DNA from: Symbiodinium natans
Taxonomy: Eukaryota; Sar; Dinophyceae; Suessiales; Symbiodiniaceae
Reading direction: 5' to 3'
Assembly: GCA_905221605.1 (NCBI GenBank)
Contig: CAJNDS010002144.1
Location: 427,647-491,646, forward strand
DNA length: 64,000 nucleotides
The translations under genes were made by a program, and so were the position numbers. Positions 10,168-19,100 of the stretch are shown here, piece after piece. Position 1 is the stretch's first letter, and the number at the start of each line of letters is the position of its first letter. Below the pieces are notes generated by a model. It was not told where the DNA came from and made no database searches. It saw only the letters and a list, made by a program, of their open reading frames with translations.

Positions 10168-10179
10168 GCTCCGCTACCA
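10168..10179 (-). other. Primer-binding site (initiator Met tRNA type)
   Basis: Directly after the 5' LTR the minus strand reads TGGTAGCGGAGC. The first bases match the complement of a eukaryotic initiator-Met tRNA 3' end (TGGTAGC-GAG, one base differing from the common form). The same 12 bases occur at the same place in the second copia element (61438-61449). Confidence 0.8.
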
Positions 10180-10262
10180 TGACTGAAAACTATGCTGGGC
10201 ACATTTTACTTGAGACAAATCGTCAGGTCGGTAAGCACTATGTGGAGGCGATAATTTCATCA
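10180..10262 (-). repeat. 5' LTR of copia element 1
   Basis: The partner of 985-1067, also TG...CA. Its last base on the minus strand supplies the A of an ATG whose TGG is the start of the primer-binding site. Confidence 0.9.
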
Positions 10263-11180
10263 GTTTAGGGTTTCAGGCTTGGGGTGTTGGGGCTGTTAGG
10301 GTTTGTAGGATTCAGGGTCCGGGCGATTGGGGTTCCATTTTCGGGGCGGGCCCTTGTGTCTAGAGCACCCACGAAACAGCTTATGATTTGGAGAGCTGCT
10401 CGTCATCATCGATGAAGATATCGCCATTCTCTACTGCAAGGCTCGAATGTCGGGGGAAAGTTGTCGGGCATAGGGTTTTCGGGTTTGTTTAAGGTGTTTT
10501 TAATTACTATTTGCTGATGAACCACCCCCAAGAAGCATTCGTCCTTATAAGCGCCATATAGGACTTGTCATTCTGTACGTTTTTGGAGGTTCTTAAGCAA
10601 ATAGTAGCTTAGGGCTTAGGGTCTAGGGTTTGTTCAGAGTTTGTTTTACATTTAGGGTTGCCGGCATGACATGTTCACATCTTGAAGTCAAGCCGGTGAG
10701 CCCCACACACCTAAAACCAGAAACCCTAAAGCCGAAAACCTAAACCCTAAACCCTAAACCCTAAACCCCAAACCCCAAGCCCTAAACCCTAAACCCAAGC
10801 CCAGAACTCTCAACCCTGAACCCCGAGTCCTTGCTCTGCAAATCTTGGCGAACCCCAATCACACCAACAACGCCTCCGAACTCTGGGGTTTAGGGTTTAG
10901 GGTCTAGGGTTTCGGGTTTAGGGTGTAGGGTGTAGGGTTTTAGGGTTTCAGGCTCTACGCTTCAAGGCCTACGGGTTAGGGTTTAGGGTAAAGGGTTTAG
11001 GGTTTAGGGCTTAGGGCTTAGGGCTTAGGGTTTAGTTTGTAAGCCCCCCACACCACCCAAACCCCCCACCTTGCTGGCACCCTTGGTCCTCAGCGCCTCG
11101 ATGCCACCAGAGATCGGCGGGAGCTCCTCCTTGGTTCGGTGGCTGCTAGGATTGATCAGGCTTGGGGCTTGGGCTTAGGG
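10263..11180. repeat. Telomere-like repeats and unique spacer
   Basis: Starts with TTTAGGG-like copies directly against the LTR, then unique sequence to about 10600. CCCTAAA copies lie at about 10735-10800 and TTTAGGG copies at about 10877-11037. No convincing gene is visible. The unique part around 11040-11160 has no supported frame. Confidence 0.75.
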
Positions 11181-11298
<118 letters not shown>

Positions 11299-11572
11299 CA
11301 ATTATTTAGGGTTTACAGGAGGTTTCCTTACTCGTTCTTGGCAGGGAACATGGAACTACGCACCTTCTATCTCCCCAATGTAGCCCTTTGAGGTCGTGTA
11401 GTATGCTACAGTATACCACAGGAGGTGCTTAGGAGGGTTCACTTGCTTACAGTCAGCATTCAAAAATGCTGTGAGAGAACGCTCGGCTGACCCTTGAGAT
11501 TTGCGACAAATTGCGTTAGCAAGCATGCCTCTGTTGGGCTGTACACAGGTTTGCACAAGCTGGGAAGAGGGA

Positions 11573-11942
11573 TCACTCATGAGCTTCCCATACTTTCCAC
11601 ACCTTGCCGGTGCCTGCATCAGCAAGACCCCAGCGAATTAGCCGGCCGACTTCTCCAATCTGTTGCAAACTATCCATGGCATGCCAAGATGCCAGAAGGC
11701 CAGAATTCGGATCAAAAATGAGTGAGTGCAAGTCTTGGTTGAACTTGTCAATGCCCGTGCTGTCTCTGATCCTGTTGAGTATTAAATCCTTGTCTGCTTC
11801 AGAGGACGCCCGCATGTTCTCAACGTCCAAGTTCTCTAATGTGCATGCACGTTGCACGATGGTCGCTTTGGACGCAAGCTTCAGTGTTTGATTCATGCAC
11901 AGACGCCTGGCTTCTGCAATTTCGGCGACACACCAAGCACGA
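11573..11942 (-). pseudogene. Host membrane protein, 3' part cut off by LINE
   Basis: The reading frame begins in the target-site duplication (LDLF) and continues SRAWCVAEIAEARRLC to a TGA at 11573. The Ser-x-x-Trp-Cys-x-x-Glu pattern resembles the third conserved box of TIR domains. It continues, in phase, the exon that ends at 19946-19960. About 123 residues remain: a helical region and an amphipathic end (LIRWGLADAGTGKVWKVW). It now lacks its 5' half because of the LINE. Transcript from this part alone would have no obvious start. The family assignment (TIR-like) is an inference from motif order. Confidence 0.75.
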
Positions 11943-11957
11943 CTAAACAAGTCCAGA
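11943..11957. repeat. LINE target-site duplication, 3' copy
   Basis: The 15 bases CTAAACAAGTCCAGA are identical to 19946-19960. They encode the host residues LDLF on the minus strand. Confidence 0.93.
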
Positions 11958-12017
11958 AATAGAAATAGAATGTATGCGACGTCAACCTGTGCTTATGTAG
12001 ATGCGGTTGGACGCCAA

Positions 12018-12272
12018 GTGGTCGCCACCATGCATCCGGCGTCAGAAGAAGCAACAGCCAGAAATCTCCACGATCTCGCCCGAAAGAAATCACAACGACC
12101 TCTCCCGAAAGCCCATCCCAAAAGTGCCAAAAAGGCAATCACCGAGAAGCGGTAGGCCGCCACGTGGTCGCCACCATACATCCGGCGTCAGCAGAAGAAA
12201 GAGCCAGAAATCTCCACGATCTCGCCCGAAAGAAATCACAACGATCCCTCCCGAAAGCCCATCCCAAAGTGA
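12018..12272 (-). repeat. Tandem repeat in LINE 3' UTR (146-bp period)
   Basis: Two copies start at 12018 and 12164, both beginning GTGGTCGCCACCAT on the plus strand. They share the block AGCCAGAAATCTCCACGATC and what follows. The second copy is truncated at about 12272. 3'-UTR repeats are a common target-primed reverse transcription recognition feature in LINEs. That role here is inference. Confidence 0.85.
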
Positions 12273-12334
12273 GAAAATGCACTCACAACCCCACAAAAAA
12301 AAAACAGCAGGGAAAGCCCACTGATACGACAAGC

Positions 12335-15300
12335 TCACGCTCGAAGGCCGTCCCTGATGGCGCCATACTTCTCTCGCAAGCGCACGGCGAACGGCTCGCT
12401 CTCCACCATCGCACGTTCAAGAACAGCTCGTTCCCACCTTCTCGCACGCCGAACCGCAGCAACGTCCACTTGCCATCCATCAGTGACAAAACCCAACTGT
12501 TTGGAGCACGCCTCATCCGCCAAGCGATTGAAGCGCCGGGCCATCGTTGCGCAAACTCCCGGAGGAGGAATCCAACTGGGTCGCTTGCCGTGGCTGGGAA
12601 TCCAGTGCACAATCAAATCACCGAGGCCCGCGGTGACACGCTGCCAGAACGCAGCCAAAGGTCCAGCAAAATCACCACGAGCAGCACGCGCAATGCGCCT
12701 CACAGCAGCGTCATTGTCCGTGAGCACCACACCTTCGACGGCGATGCCTGCGGTGTGCGCAGCCAAGACAGCCAACGCATGACGTTCGGCAGCGGCCGGG
12801 GTCTGCTCGGGACCCGGGACCAATCCATGCACCACTATCTCCTGATTGCCCGCTTTCGCAGCAATAGCCCATGCCGCACGCTGCCAGTGCTCCATTCCAG
12901 CAGCAATCAAGCACCCACCATCCGTAGCACAGAAGAGCGAATCGCCGTTCTCACGCGCCAGCTGAATGAATTGCGCAAGTTCATCATCAAGCTCAACCTC
13001 CATGCCACCGTCCCTTGCAGCAAAGGGCACCACAGCCACAAGAAGTTTGCGCTCAGCCCTGGTGTACCCATCTCCCAAGCCCTGCGGAGCCAGCGGACAA
13101 TCGAAAACCATATGCTCAGTGGGCGGCGCCTCCATCCCGCACTTGCACTGCGTCTGGACATCAACGCGCTGAAGGAGCCGTCCATCCACCACAGAAGCCG
13201 TAACCGCACGAAAAGCCGCCCTCGAGGAGAGGTTGACGATTCTCACATGCTCATCCAGTATGAGGGCACGCCTCCCAAGCGGCCCAGCTCCACCTGTGCG
13301 CCCATCGCCGTTCCACAGATCCTGGTGCCAGGCCTGCACAGCCGCACGCAGAAATGCATCCACTGTGTGCCACGCCGGCGAAAACGTGCCAAGCAAGGTG
13401 TGCACGTCCATGCCTCCTTCATCCGCCCAGCCCCATCTCGCGCAAACCTTGGCCCAAGCTGAGCTAGCCGCGTCTGACGTCGGATGCCCCATGAGCACTG
13501 CCGACCGTCGTCTCCACTCTGCACGAATGACCACCGCTGCAAAAGCAAAAGAAAGATCCAGCCACGGCCCACCCATAGCAGCCCACGCCATCATGCAGGA
13601 GCGACCTTTAGGGACCTGCCCAGCCCATAGAGCCCTCTCGACACGTGCCTGCCAGCGTTTCTGGGTGTGAACACGATAGCGATTCCAGCAAGCAGCCCAT
13701 GCAATAGCCGAGACAACCAGTGACCGCAATAAGATGGCACGCCTACCCACATGTTTGCAAGCTTTGGCAATACGCTCACACCGCACCAAGACCATGTCGT
13801 CAAGAGCCCGCAGATCCGGCGCTACACCACCTCTCCTCATGACATAGTGCACGCCAAGCAGCTTGAAAGCAAAGACCACAGGCCCTAGGATGTCAGTGCG
13901 CTCCTGCAATCGCCTCCGAGCCACCTTGGACGTAGCAAACGAGGCCTGTTTGTCGGGATGCACAGTCAGGTTGAACACAGCATCGACTCTCCTGCCAGCA
14001 GTCACAGCATCGGTCAAAAGCAGCTCTGCATCAGTATCCAAGCTCCAGCAAGTGCGATCATCCACGAAGATTTTCACGGTGAGTGAGGGCGCCGCCTGTT
14101 TGACCACAGCATGCCAAACTGTCATCAAGCAGTTGACCAAAGTAACAGACAGAGGGCATCCCTGCTGCAAGCCACAAGCCACTCGTATAGGCCTCGGGTG
14201 GACCACGCCATCAAGCATAAGGAAGCGATCCTGTTGCACATAGAAGTCGCGAACCACTGCGGCGAGCGCGCCAGGGAATCCCATATGCAGGGCCACATCC
14301 ACAGCCTGCTGTGGACGAACACTGTCAAAGAACTTCTTGACATCGGTTTTGACGCCCAACAAATGGCATCTACCCCCATGGGTCCGCTCCAAATCCCGAA
14401 GCAGCGCATCATGAACCCCATGTAGGCTTCTCCCAACAACTCCTCCATGAATATCAGAAGGAAAAGCAGCAGTAGCCCAGTCACGAAGGCGTCTACAAGC
14501 CAATGAGGCCAGCGCTCTCCACAATACTGCACCAATAGCCAAGGGCCGTTGAGTGCCGTCAGGCTTTGGCACCAAAGCAATTCTGATGCGCTTCCACGCC
14601 AAAGGCACGCGCCCTACTTGAAGCATGGCCTGCCAGAGTTCCACCACCTGCACCCAAAAGCCACGCGGCAAACAAGTCAGCTGCGCTGCCGCCCACCCAT
14701 CCAGCCCTGTGGCACGCTTGCGCCTTCGTTTGACCACTGCCGCTAACTCATCCGGCGTAAACTGCAGCGCATCATCCGCACAAGCAGGTCCCGCAGGAAC
14801 GCTCTCCAACAGGGCCGCCGTAGCCTCATGGTCATAGTCGGCGTCACTCCCCCACCAACGCTCCCAAACTTCACGCGCCTGCTCCAGCTTCTCAGAGGTC
14901 TCCAACGGCGCAGTCCACTCACCATCGCGGTGCAAAGGCGGTGGCGCCGCCCGTGTGACCCAACGCGAGACTTGATGGATGTCCACCGCCATTCTCTCAC
15001 GCCACTGAGCCACCAGTCTTTGCTTGGTCTCCAGCGCCTCGGCATCAGCTGCTTTCTGCACCTCCTCCAGCAATTCCGGGAGAGACGTGGCGCCAAAGCC
15101 ATGTCCTTCAGCCTGCCTCCAGACCTTGCGTAAAAGGTTGCCATAGTGAACCGAGTCGTGATCCCGAAGCATGGCCTCGGCGACTCGCCTCATGAGCCTC
15201 CGCAAACGGCGCTCAAGCAAAGTCTGAACGGTCGGGGCCTTGGTAGAAGGGGGAAGGCCACGGACAGGAACAGGCGCTTCAGCACGACGACGAGCCTTGC

Positions 15301-16189
15301 CACCCGCATGCATCACATCCTCCGCCGCGGCACTGAGGACAGACCAGGCTTCATCCACCTCACCGCGACCAAGAGCGTCATGAAACGTCTGCCCATGCGA
15401 GCTCCACACATCATTCCACTCCTTAACGGACACTTGCGCCGACACCACTTGCCTGGGCGGCCGGATGCGAAAAGGCTCAGGCCGCCAGTCAGTGGCCAAC
15501 TGCACGTCATAGAAGACAAGATCGTGGTCCGCCGGCCCCACCACCTGGTGCTTATAGTCAATCACCAACTTGTCCGTGTGAAGAGCGAAGTCAATGCACC
15601 TGGTATAGTGTCCACCTGGGCCCCGAAACGTGGGCGGCGGGGGAGAATCACCATGAATGGCCTCATTCGCAGATCGCATCGCGCCGCACGCCAAAGCATC
15701 TGAGATGGGAAAGTCTCCCTCAGTTAAATTGAAATCACCCATGAGCAACGCATCTTCCCCCAAAGCAGCCACATGTTCAAAGCAAGCCTGAAGAATATCA
15801 CCAGCTTCGGTGCGCGAAGAAGCAGGCAGATACAAGTTGCACAACAGGAGCGGTCTCGCCCGTGGCCTCCAAACTCGCATCACCCCACCACGCCCATCCG
15901 GCAACCACTGTGGCTTCGGAAGCGGCTCCACCGGCCACCTAGCCAGCGTGATGCATCCCCACTGCGCAGCGCCACTGGGCGCCAGCCCTTGCTCATGAAT
16001 CACAAGATGCCACCCAAATTTGGTCGCCAAGTTTCTTAAGGCTCCAAACGAATCTCGCGGTAGACGAGCCTCCTGAACAAGCAGGATCCCAATCTCCCAC
16101 TCAACAGCCAAGCGCAAAACCTCGGCTGCGCGCCCCATCATTGTTCGCACGTTCACTGTGCCCACCCTCAAAGCCCGAGCAGACTTCAT
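12335..16189 (-). CDS. LINE ORF2: APE endonuclease, RT, RNase H
   Basis: 1284 residues. Residues 1-235 form an AP-endonuclease-like domain (TVNVRTMMGR, VQEARL, LLMGDFNLTEGD, GPADHDLVFYD). The RT lies at about 500-760, with VPKPDGTQRPLAIG, GVKTDVKKFFDSV, CGLQQGCPLSVTL and the catalytic KIFVDDRTCW. A zinc-binding CKCGMEAPPTEHMVFDC follows near residue 1000. An RNase H spans about 1050-1230 (FCATDGGC, AAERHALAV, VLTDNDAAVRR, HWIPSHGK, RLADEA). The protein nicks target DNA and copies the LINE RNA in place. The ATG overlaps the ORF1 stop (ATGA at 16186-16189), so translation probably depends on termination-reinitiation. No frameshift or stop is seen. Confidence 0.93.
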   Translation of the reverse strand: MKSARALRVGTVNVRTMMGRAAEVLRLAVEWEIGILLVQEARLPRDSFGALRNLATKFGWHLVIHEQGLAPSGAAQWGCITLARWPVEPLPKPQWLPDGRGGVMRVWRPRARPLLLCNLYLPASSRTEAGDILQACFEHVAALGEDALLMGDFNLTEGDFPISDALACGAMRSANEAIHGDSPPPPTFRGPGGHYTRCIDFALHTDKLVIDYKHQVVGPADHDLVFYDVQLATDWRPEPFRIRPPRQVVSAQVSVKEWNDVWSSHGQTFHDALGRGEVDEAWSVLSAAAEDVMHAGGKARRRAEAPVPVRGLPPSTKAPTVQTLLERRLRRLMRRVAEAMLRDHDSVHYGNLLRKVWRQAEGHGFGATSLPELLEEVQKAADAEALETKQRLVAQWRERMAVDIHQVSRWVTRAAPPPLHRDGEWTAPLETSEKLEQAREVWERWWGSDADYDHEATAALLESVPAGPACADDALQFTPDELAAVVKRRRKRATGLDGWAAAQLTCLPRGFWVQVVELWQAMLQVGRVPLAWKRIRIALVPKPDGTQRPLAIGAVLWRALASLACRRLRDWATAAFPSDIHGGVVGRSLHGVHDALLRDLERTHGGRCHLLGVKTDVKKFFDSVRPQQAVDVALHMGFPGALAAVVRDFYVQQDRFLMLDGVVHPRPIRVACGLQQGCPLSVTLVNCLMTVWHAVVKQAAPSLTVKIFVDDRTCWSLDTDAELLLTDAVTAGRRVDAVFNLTVHPDKQASFATSKVARRRLQERTDILGPVVFAFKLLGVHYVMRRGGVAPDLRALDDMVLVRCERIAKACKHVGRRAILLRSLVVSAIAWAACWNRYRVHTQKRWQARVERALWAGQVPKGRSCMMAWAAMGGPWLDLSFAFAAVVIRAEWRRRSAVLMGHPTSDAASSAWAKVCARWGWADEGGMDVHTLLGTFSPAWHTVDAFLRAAVQAWHQDLWNGDGRTGGAGPLGRRALILDEHVRIVNLSSRAAFRAVTASVVDGRLLQRVDVQTQCKCGMEAPPTEHMVFDCPLAPQGLGDGYTRAERKLLVAVVPFAARDGGMEVELDDELAQFIQLARENGDSLFCATDGGCLIAAGMEHWQRAAWAIAAKAGNQEIVVHGLVPGPEQTPAAAERHALAVLAAHTAGIAVEGVVLTDNDAAVRRIARAARGDFAGPLAAFWQRVTAGLGDLIVHWIPSHGKRPSWIPPPGVCATMARRFNRLADEACSKQLGFVTDGWQVDVAAVRRARRWERAVLERAMVESEPFAVRLREKYGAIRDGLRA

Positions 16190-19100
16190 GCTGCTCGCTC
16201 CTCGCCGCCACCAATCAGTCCTCGGGGAAGCTCAGGCGGACTCGGCTCATCCAAGATGCCAAGCTTGGACTTGGCCTGCCGCGCAGCACGCCCGCGAGGC
16301 CCATCATCCTTCAGCCAGGGCTCCAGCTCCCGAAGCCATCGCTGGCGATACTTCGCGAAAGCCTTCTCGCCCTTGCAAGTGCCCTTGGGAAAGCCCCGCT
16401 CGTTGCCTGCCAACCGGCGGCAGGCAACACACACAAAGCGCACTTCAAAAGACTTGTCCTCCATCGGCCATGGGATGGCCTCGAGCTCATGATCTCGGGC
16501 GATGTGCTGCTTCGAGGCCTCACCCTCGCCCGCTCCAGCAGTGAGGAAGTTGACAAGCTCAGCCGCACCACTTCGAAGTCGCTCATCCAGCGTCGCATCT
16601 TCTTTCTGCTTGGCCAGTCGCTGAATCAAGGCCTGGCGCTGCTGCGACATGCCCACGACCGCCTCACAGGGCATCTTGGCCAGGAGCTTGGCAGTATGCG
16701 CGAGGCACTTACAATGGCGGCAAACAAAATACGCGGCGCTACGCCGCCCAGGCTGTGTTGCTGGCACATCAATCGTGAAGAGTCCACTGTGTCCACCAAT
16801 GCCACGCTTGATCTGAGAAAGCCGCGACGAGACCCCTTTCGCTCGCACGGCTTGGGTGGCCTTGGGCGCATTGCAGGGCCGAGCGACTCTCCTCTTGAAG
16901 ATGGCGATGTTCTCCTCAGGATGCGCCCGTGCTCCATGCGCGAGCTTCCACTGCCGCAGCTTGTCCCCAGTCAAGTTCCACTCTGCGGGGAAAGCCTTGA
17001 GGCACACAGGGCACCTCCAAGTGACAACAGCGTCATCACGCACCTCGATCGGCTCATCTATGACGCCACGAAGATTGAGCTCCTTCATGCGCTCAGGATG
17101 CCACGCTCGAATGTGCTTGTTCTTGCGGAAAGACCAAAAGGAGCCTCCGCACGTGAAGCCACAGTCAGGGACAGGACATGTCCACTCCCAGATTTTGCGC
17201 TTCTTCCTTCGCTTCGGTTCGGCAGGCTCCGTATCAATGCCCTCCACATCAGCCAAAACCGCCACATCATCCTCAGCGTCATTGCTGCACCTGGAGCTGT
17301 CTCGCGAAAGCTCACACCTCCTCGCTCCCCGTGCAAAAGCTGCAACCAGCGAACAGCTTGCTGCGCCACCAGTGGCAGCGCTCGGTGCGCCCCTTCGGCT
17401 GCTGCCGTCCCCAGCCGCGCTCGCCGATGGCCTCACGGGCGCAGGCGGAGGAACAACAGCGCCGCTTACTCTTCCAACCGGCACATGAAATCCTTCAGCA
17501 TTGCGAGTATACACGGTCCACGCCGCATCAGAGCCCTCAGCAGTGTCATTCGGGCGGTCCCGGACTCCTCCACCTCGACCGCCCTTAGTGTCACCGATCT
17601 CCTGGATGTTCGTGATCACCGCTGGCAAGGGCCCACCATCGAGGGCAGGCACCAGCAAGTCATAGTGGCCGATCTTCCCCGTGCCACGCTCAAAGGAGAG
17701 AGCAACAGGAAAATTGCCAGTTCCAACCTTAGTCGGCGTCAAGGAGGCCTCTGCAGGAATGATGTACACCGCCAAGCTGAAGAGATCGGCAGCTGCCATA
17801 ATCTCCAGATGGCCCCAGTACTTTCCTTCCATTGCAGCCTCTTTCAGGTAGGACTCAAAGTCAGGCACGCCTCCTTCATCATCATTCGTATCTCTCTTAT
17901 CCCAGAAGGGAGCAAAATGCGCTTGCTTCCTCCTCATGTAGGCTACAACCTCAGCTCTCATGCGGCTCGTGGGCATCGGTCGGCTGGCATTCTTGTGCCA
18001 CGCCACAGCTTGGGCCACACATCCTGGCAAGCAATTGCCATCACGCTGGATCTGAATGAGCTTAGTGCCATCAGGCACCTCTCTCAAACCAATCGCTTGA
18101 CGTTTGGCATCACCCTCAGGTCTGCCCTCGCCAGTCTCCTGCTCACCAGCCAGCGGCTTCTGCACCACTTTGAACTGGTTGGTCTCAACCGCAACAGGCG
18201 TTTGCCGCGGCAGCGGCTGTCTCGCAGACGGCCCCCTCGCACTCGGAGTAGCCGGAAGCAAGTAGTACAACGTCTGCTTTGGCGGAGAACCCTGCTCAAC
18301 GGGAATGGCTAGTACATCCAGCGAGGCCGCCCCACGCACGAACCAGGTGGCGGTGCCTTTTCTGGTAAGACGACCAGTGACGGTAACCTGCTCAAGCCCA
18401 GCTTCCTGAACCACCTTCATCACGTCATCCTGCGTCCACTCGTGCGGCAGGTTGGGGAGTCTCCACGATCTGATGACAAGTTCCGTTGAGCGGTCAACTC
18501 GTATGCCAATTTGCTTGCGACCAGCCACCAAGCCCCAGGCCGGCTTCATGAGCAAGCATCGCTGGAAGTAGTCAACCTCGTTCTCCCCTTCATTGGCATC
18601 AATCCATCGCACGCCCAAGTTGACCCCCGCAACACTGCGCTGCAAAGGCTCCCAGAAAAGACCGCCAACGCCACTCTTCTGCAAGAGTGCCTGAACTTGG
18701 TCGTCAGGCACACGCACCAATGCCACTAAAGTGGCTCCGCGCTTCTGCTCCACAGCTCCACCCCAGAGGTCTTTGACCGCAGCAGCCCTGGTCATGGCAA
18801 AGCTCCTAAGGTTCTTGGTGGCAGCAGCCCAGTCAGCCGCTGACGCAAGCTGTTGAATCAGCGCAAGGCGCAGCACCGTGGTGGGGACCGCCTTAATACT
18901 GACGACCTTCCTCTCACCCTTGAGGGTGGCCAACGCAACACCATTGACCTGGAACTTCAAGATCGCAACGCGATGCAAAGCCGCACGCCCCTTCTGCCAA
19001 AATGGCATCGACAGAGAGCCTTCATCATGGCGATAGACCACAAGCAGCGAGCTCTTGAAGCTGCGCCCACTGGCCAAAACCTGGAGGACCTCAGCCTCCT

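Larger units (their letters stand above)
985..10262 (-). mobile_element. Ty1/copia LTR retrotransposon, element 1 (degenerate)
   Basis: Two 83-bp direct repeats (985-1067 and 10180-10262, two mismatches) start TG and end CA. Between them on the minus strand lie, in order, Gag with a CCHC knuckle, aspartic protease, integrase, reverse transcriptase and RNase H. This integrase-before-RT order defines copia (Pseudoviridae-like) elements. A primer-binding site abuts the 5' LTR and a purine-rich tract abuts the 3' LTR. The coding region is broken into six frames whose breaks fall near domain junctions. It also carries an in-frame TAG at codon 6 from the LTR-junction ATG, a frameshift between two zinc knuckles and a 474-bp insertion in the integrase core. 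No target-site duplication is visible: the left flank is CCCTAAA and the right flank is TTTAGGG. It is most likely a dead or non-autonomous copy. Confidence 0.92.

Noticed and set aside
12164-13462. Long plus-strand open frame opposite LINE ORF2
   Set aside because: It lies entirely over the minus-strand LINE, has Arg/Ser/Pro-rich shadow composition and no domain.
16141-18312. 723-codon plus-strand open frame opposite LINE ORF1
   Set aside because: Shadow of the GC-rich minus-strand ORF1. No motif; ORF1 shows clear OTU and zinc-finger motifs on the other strand.
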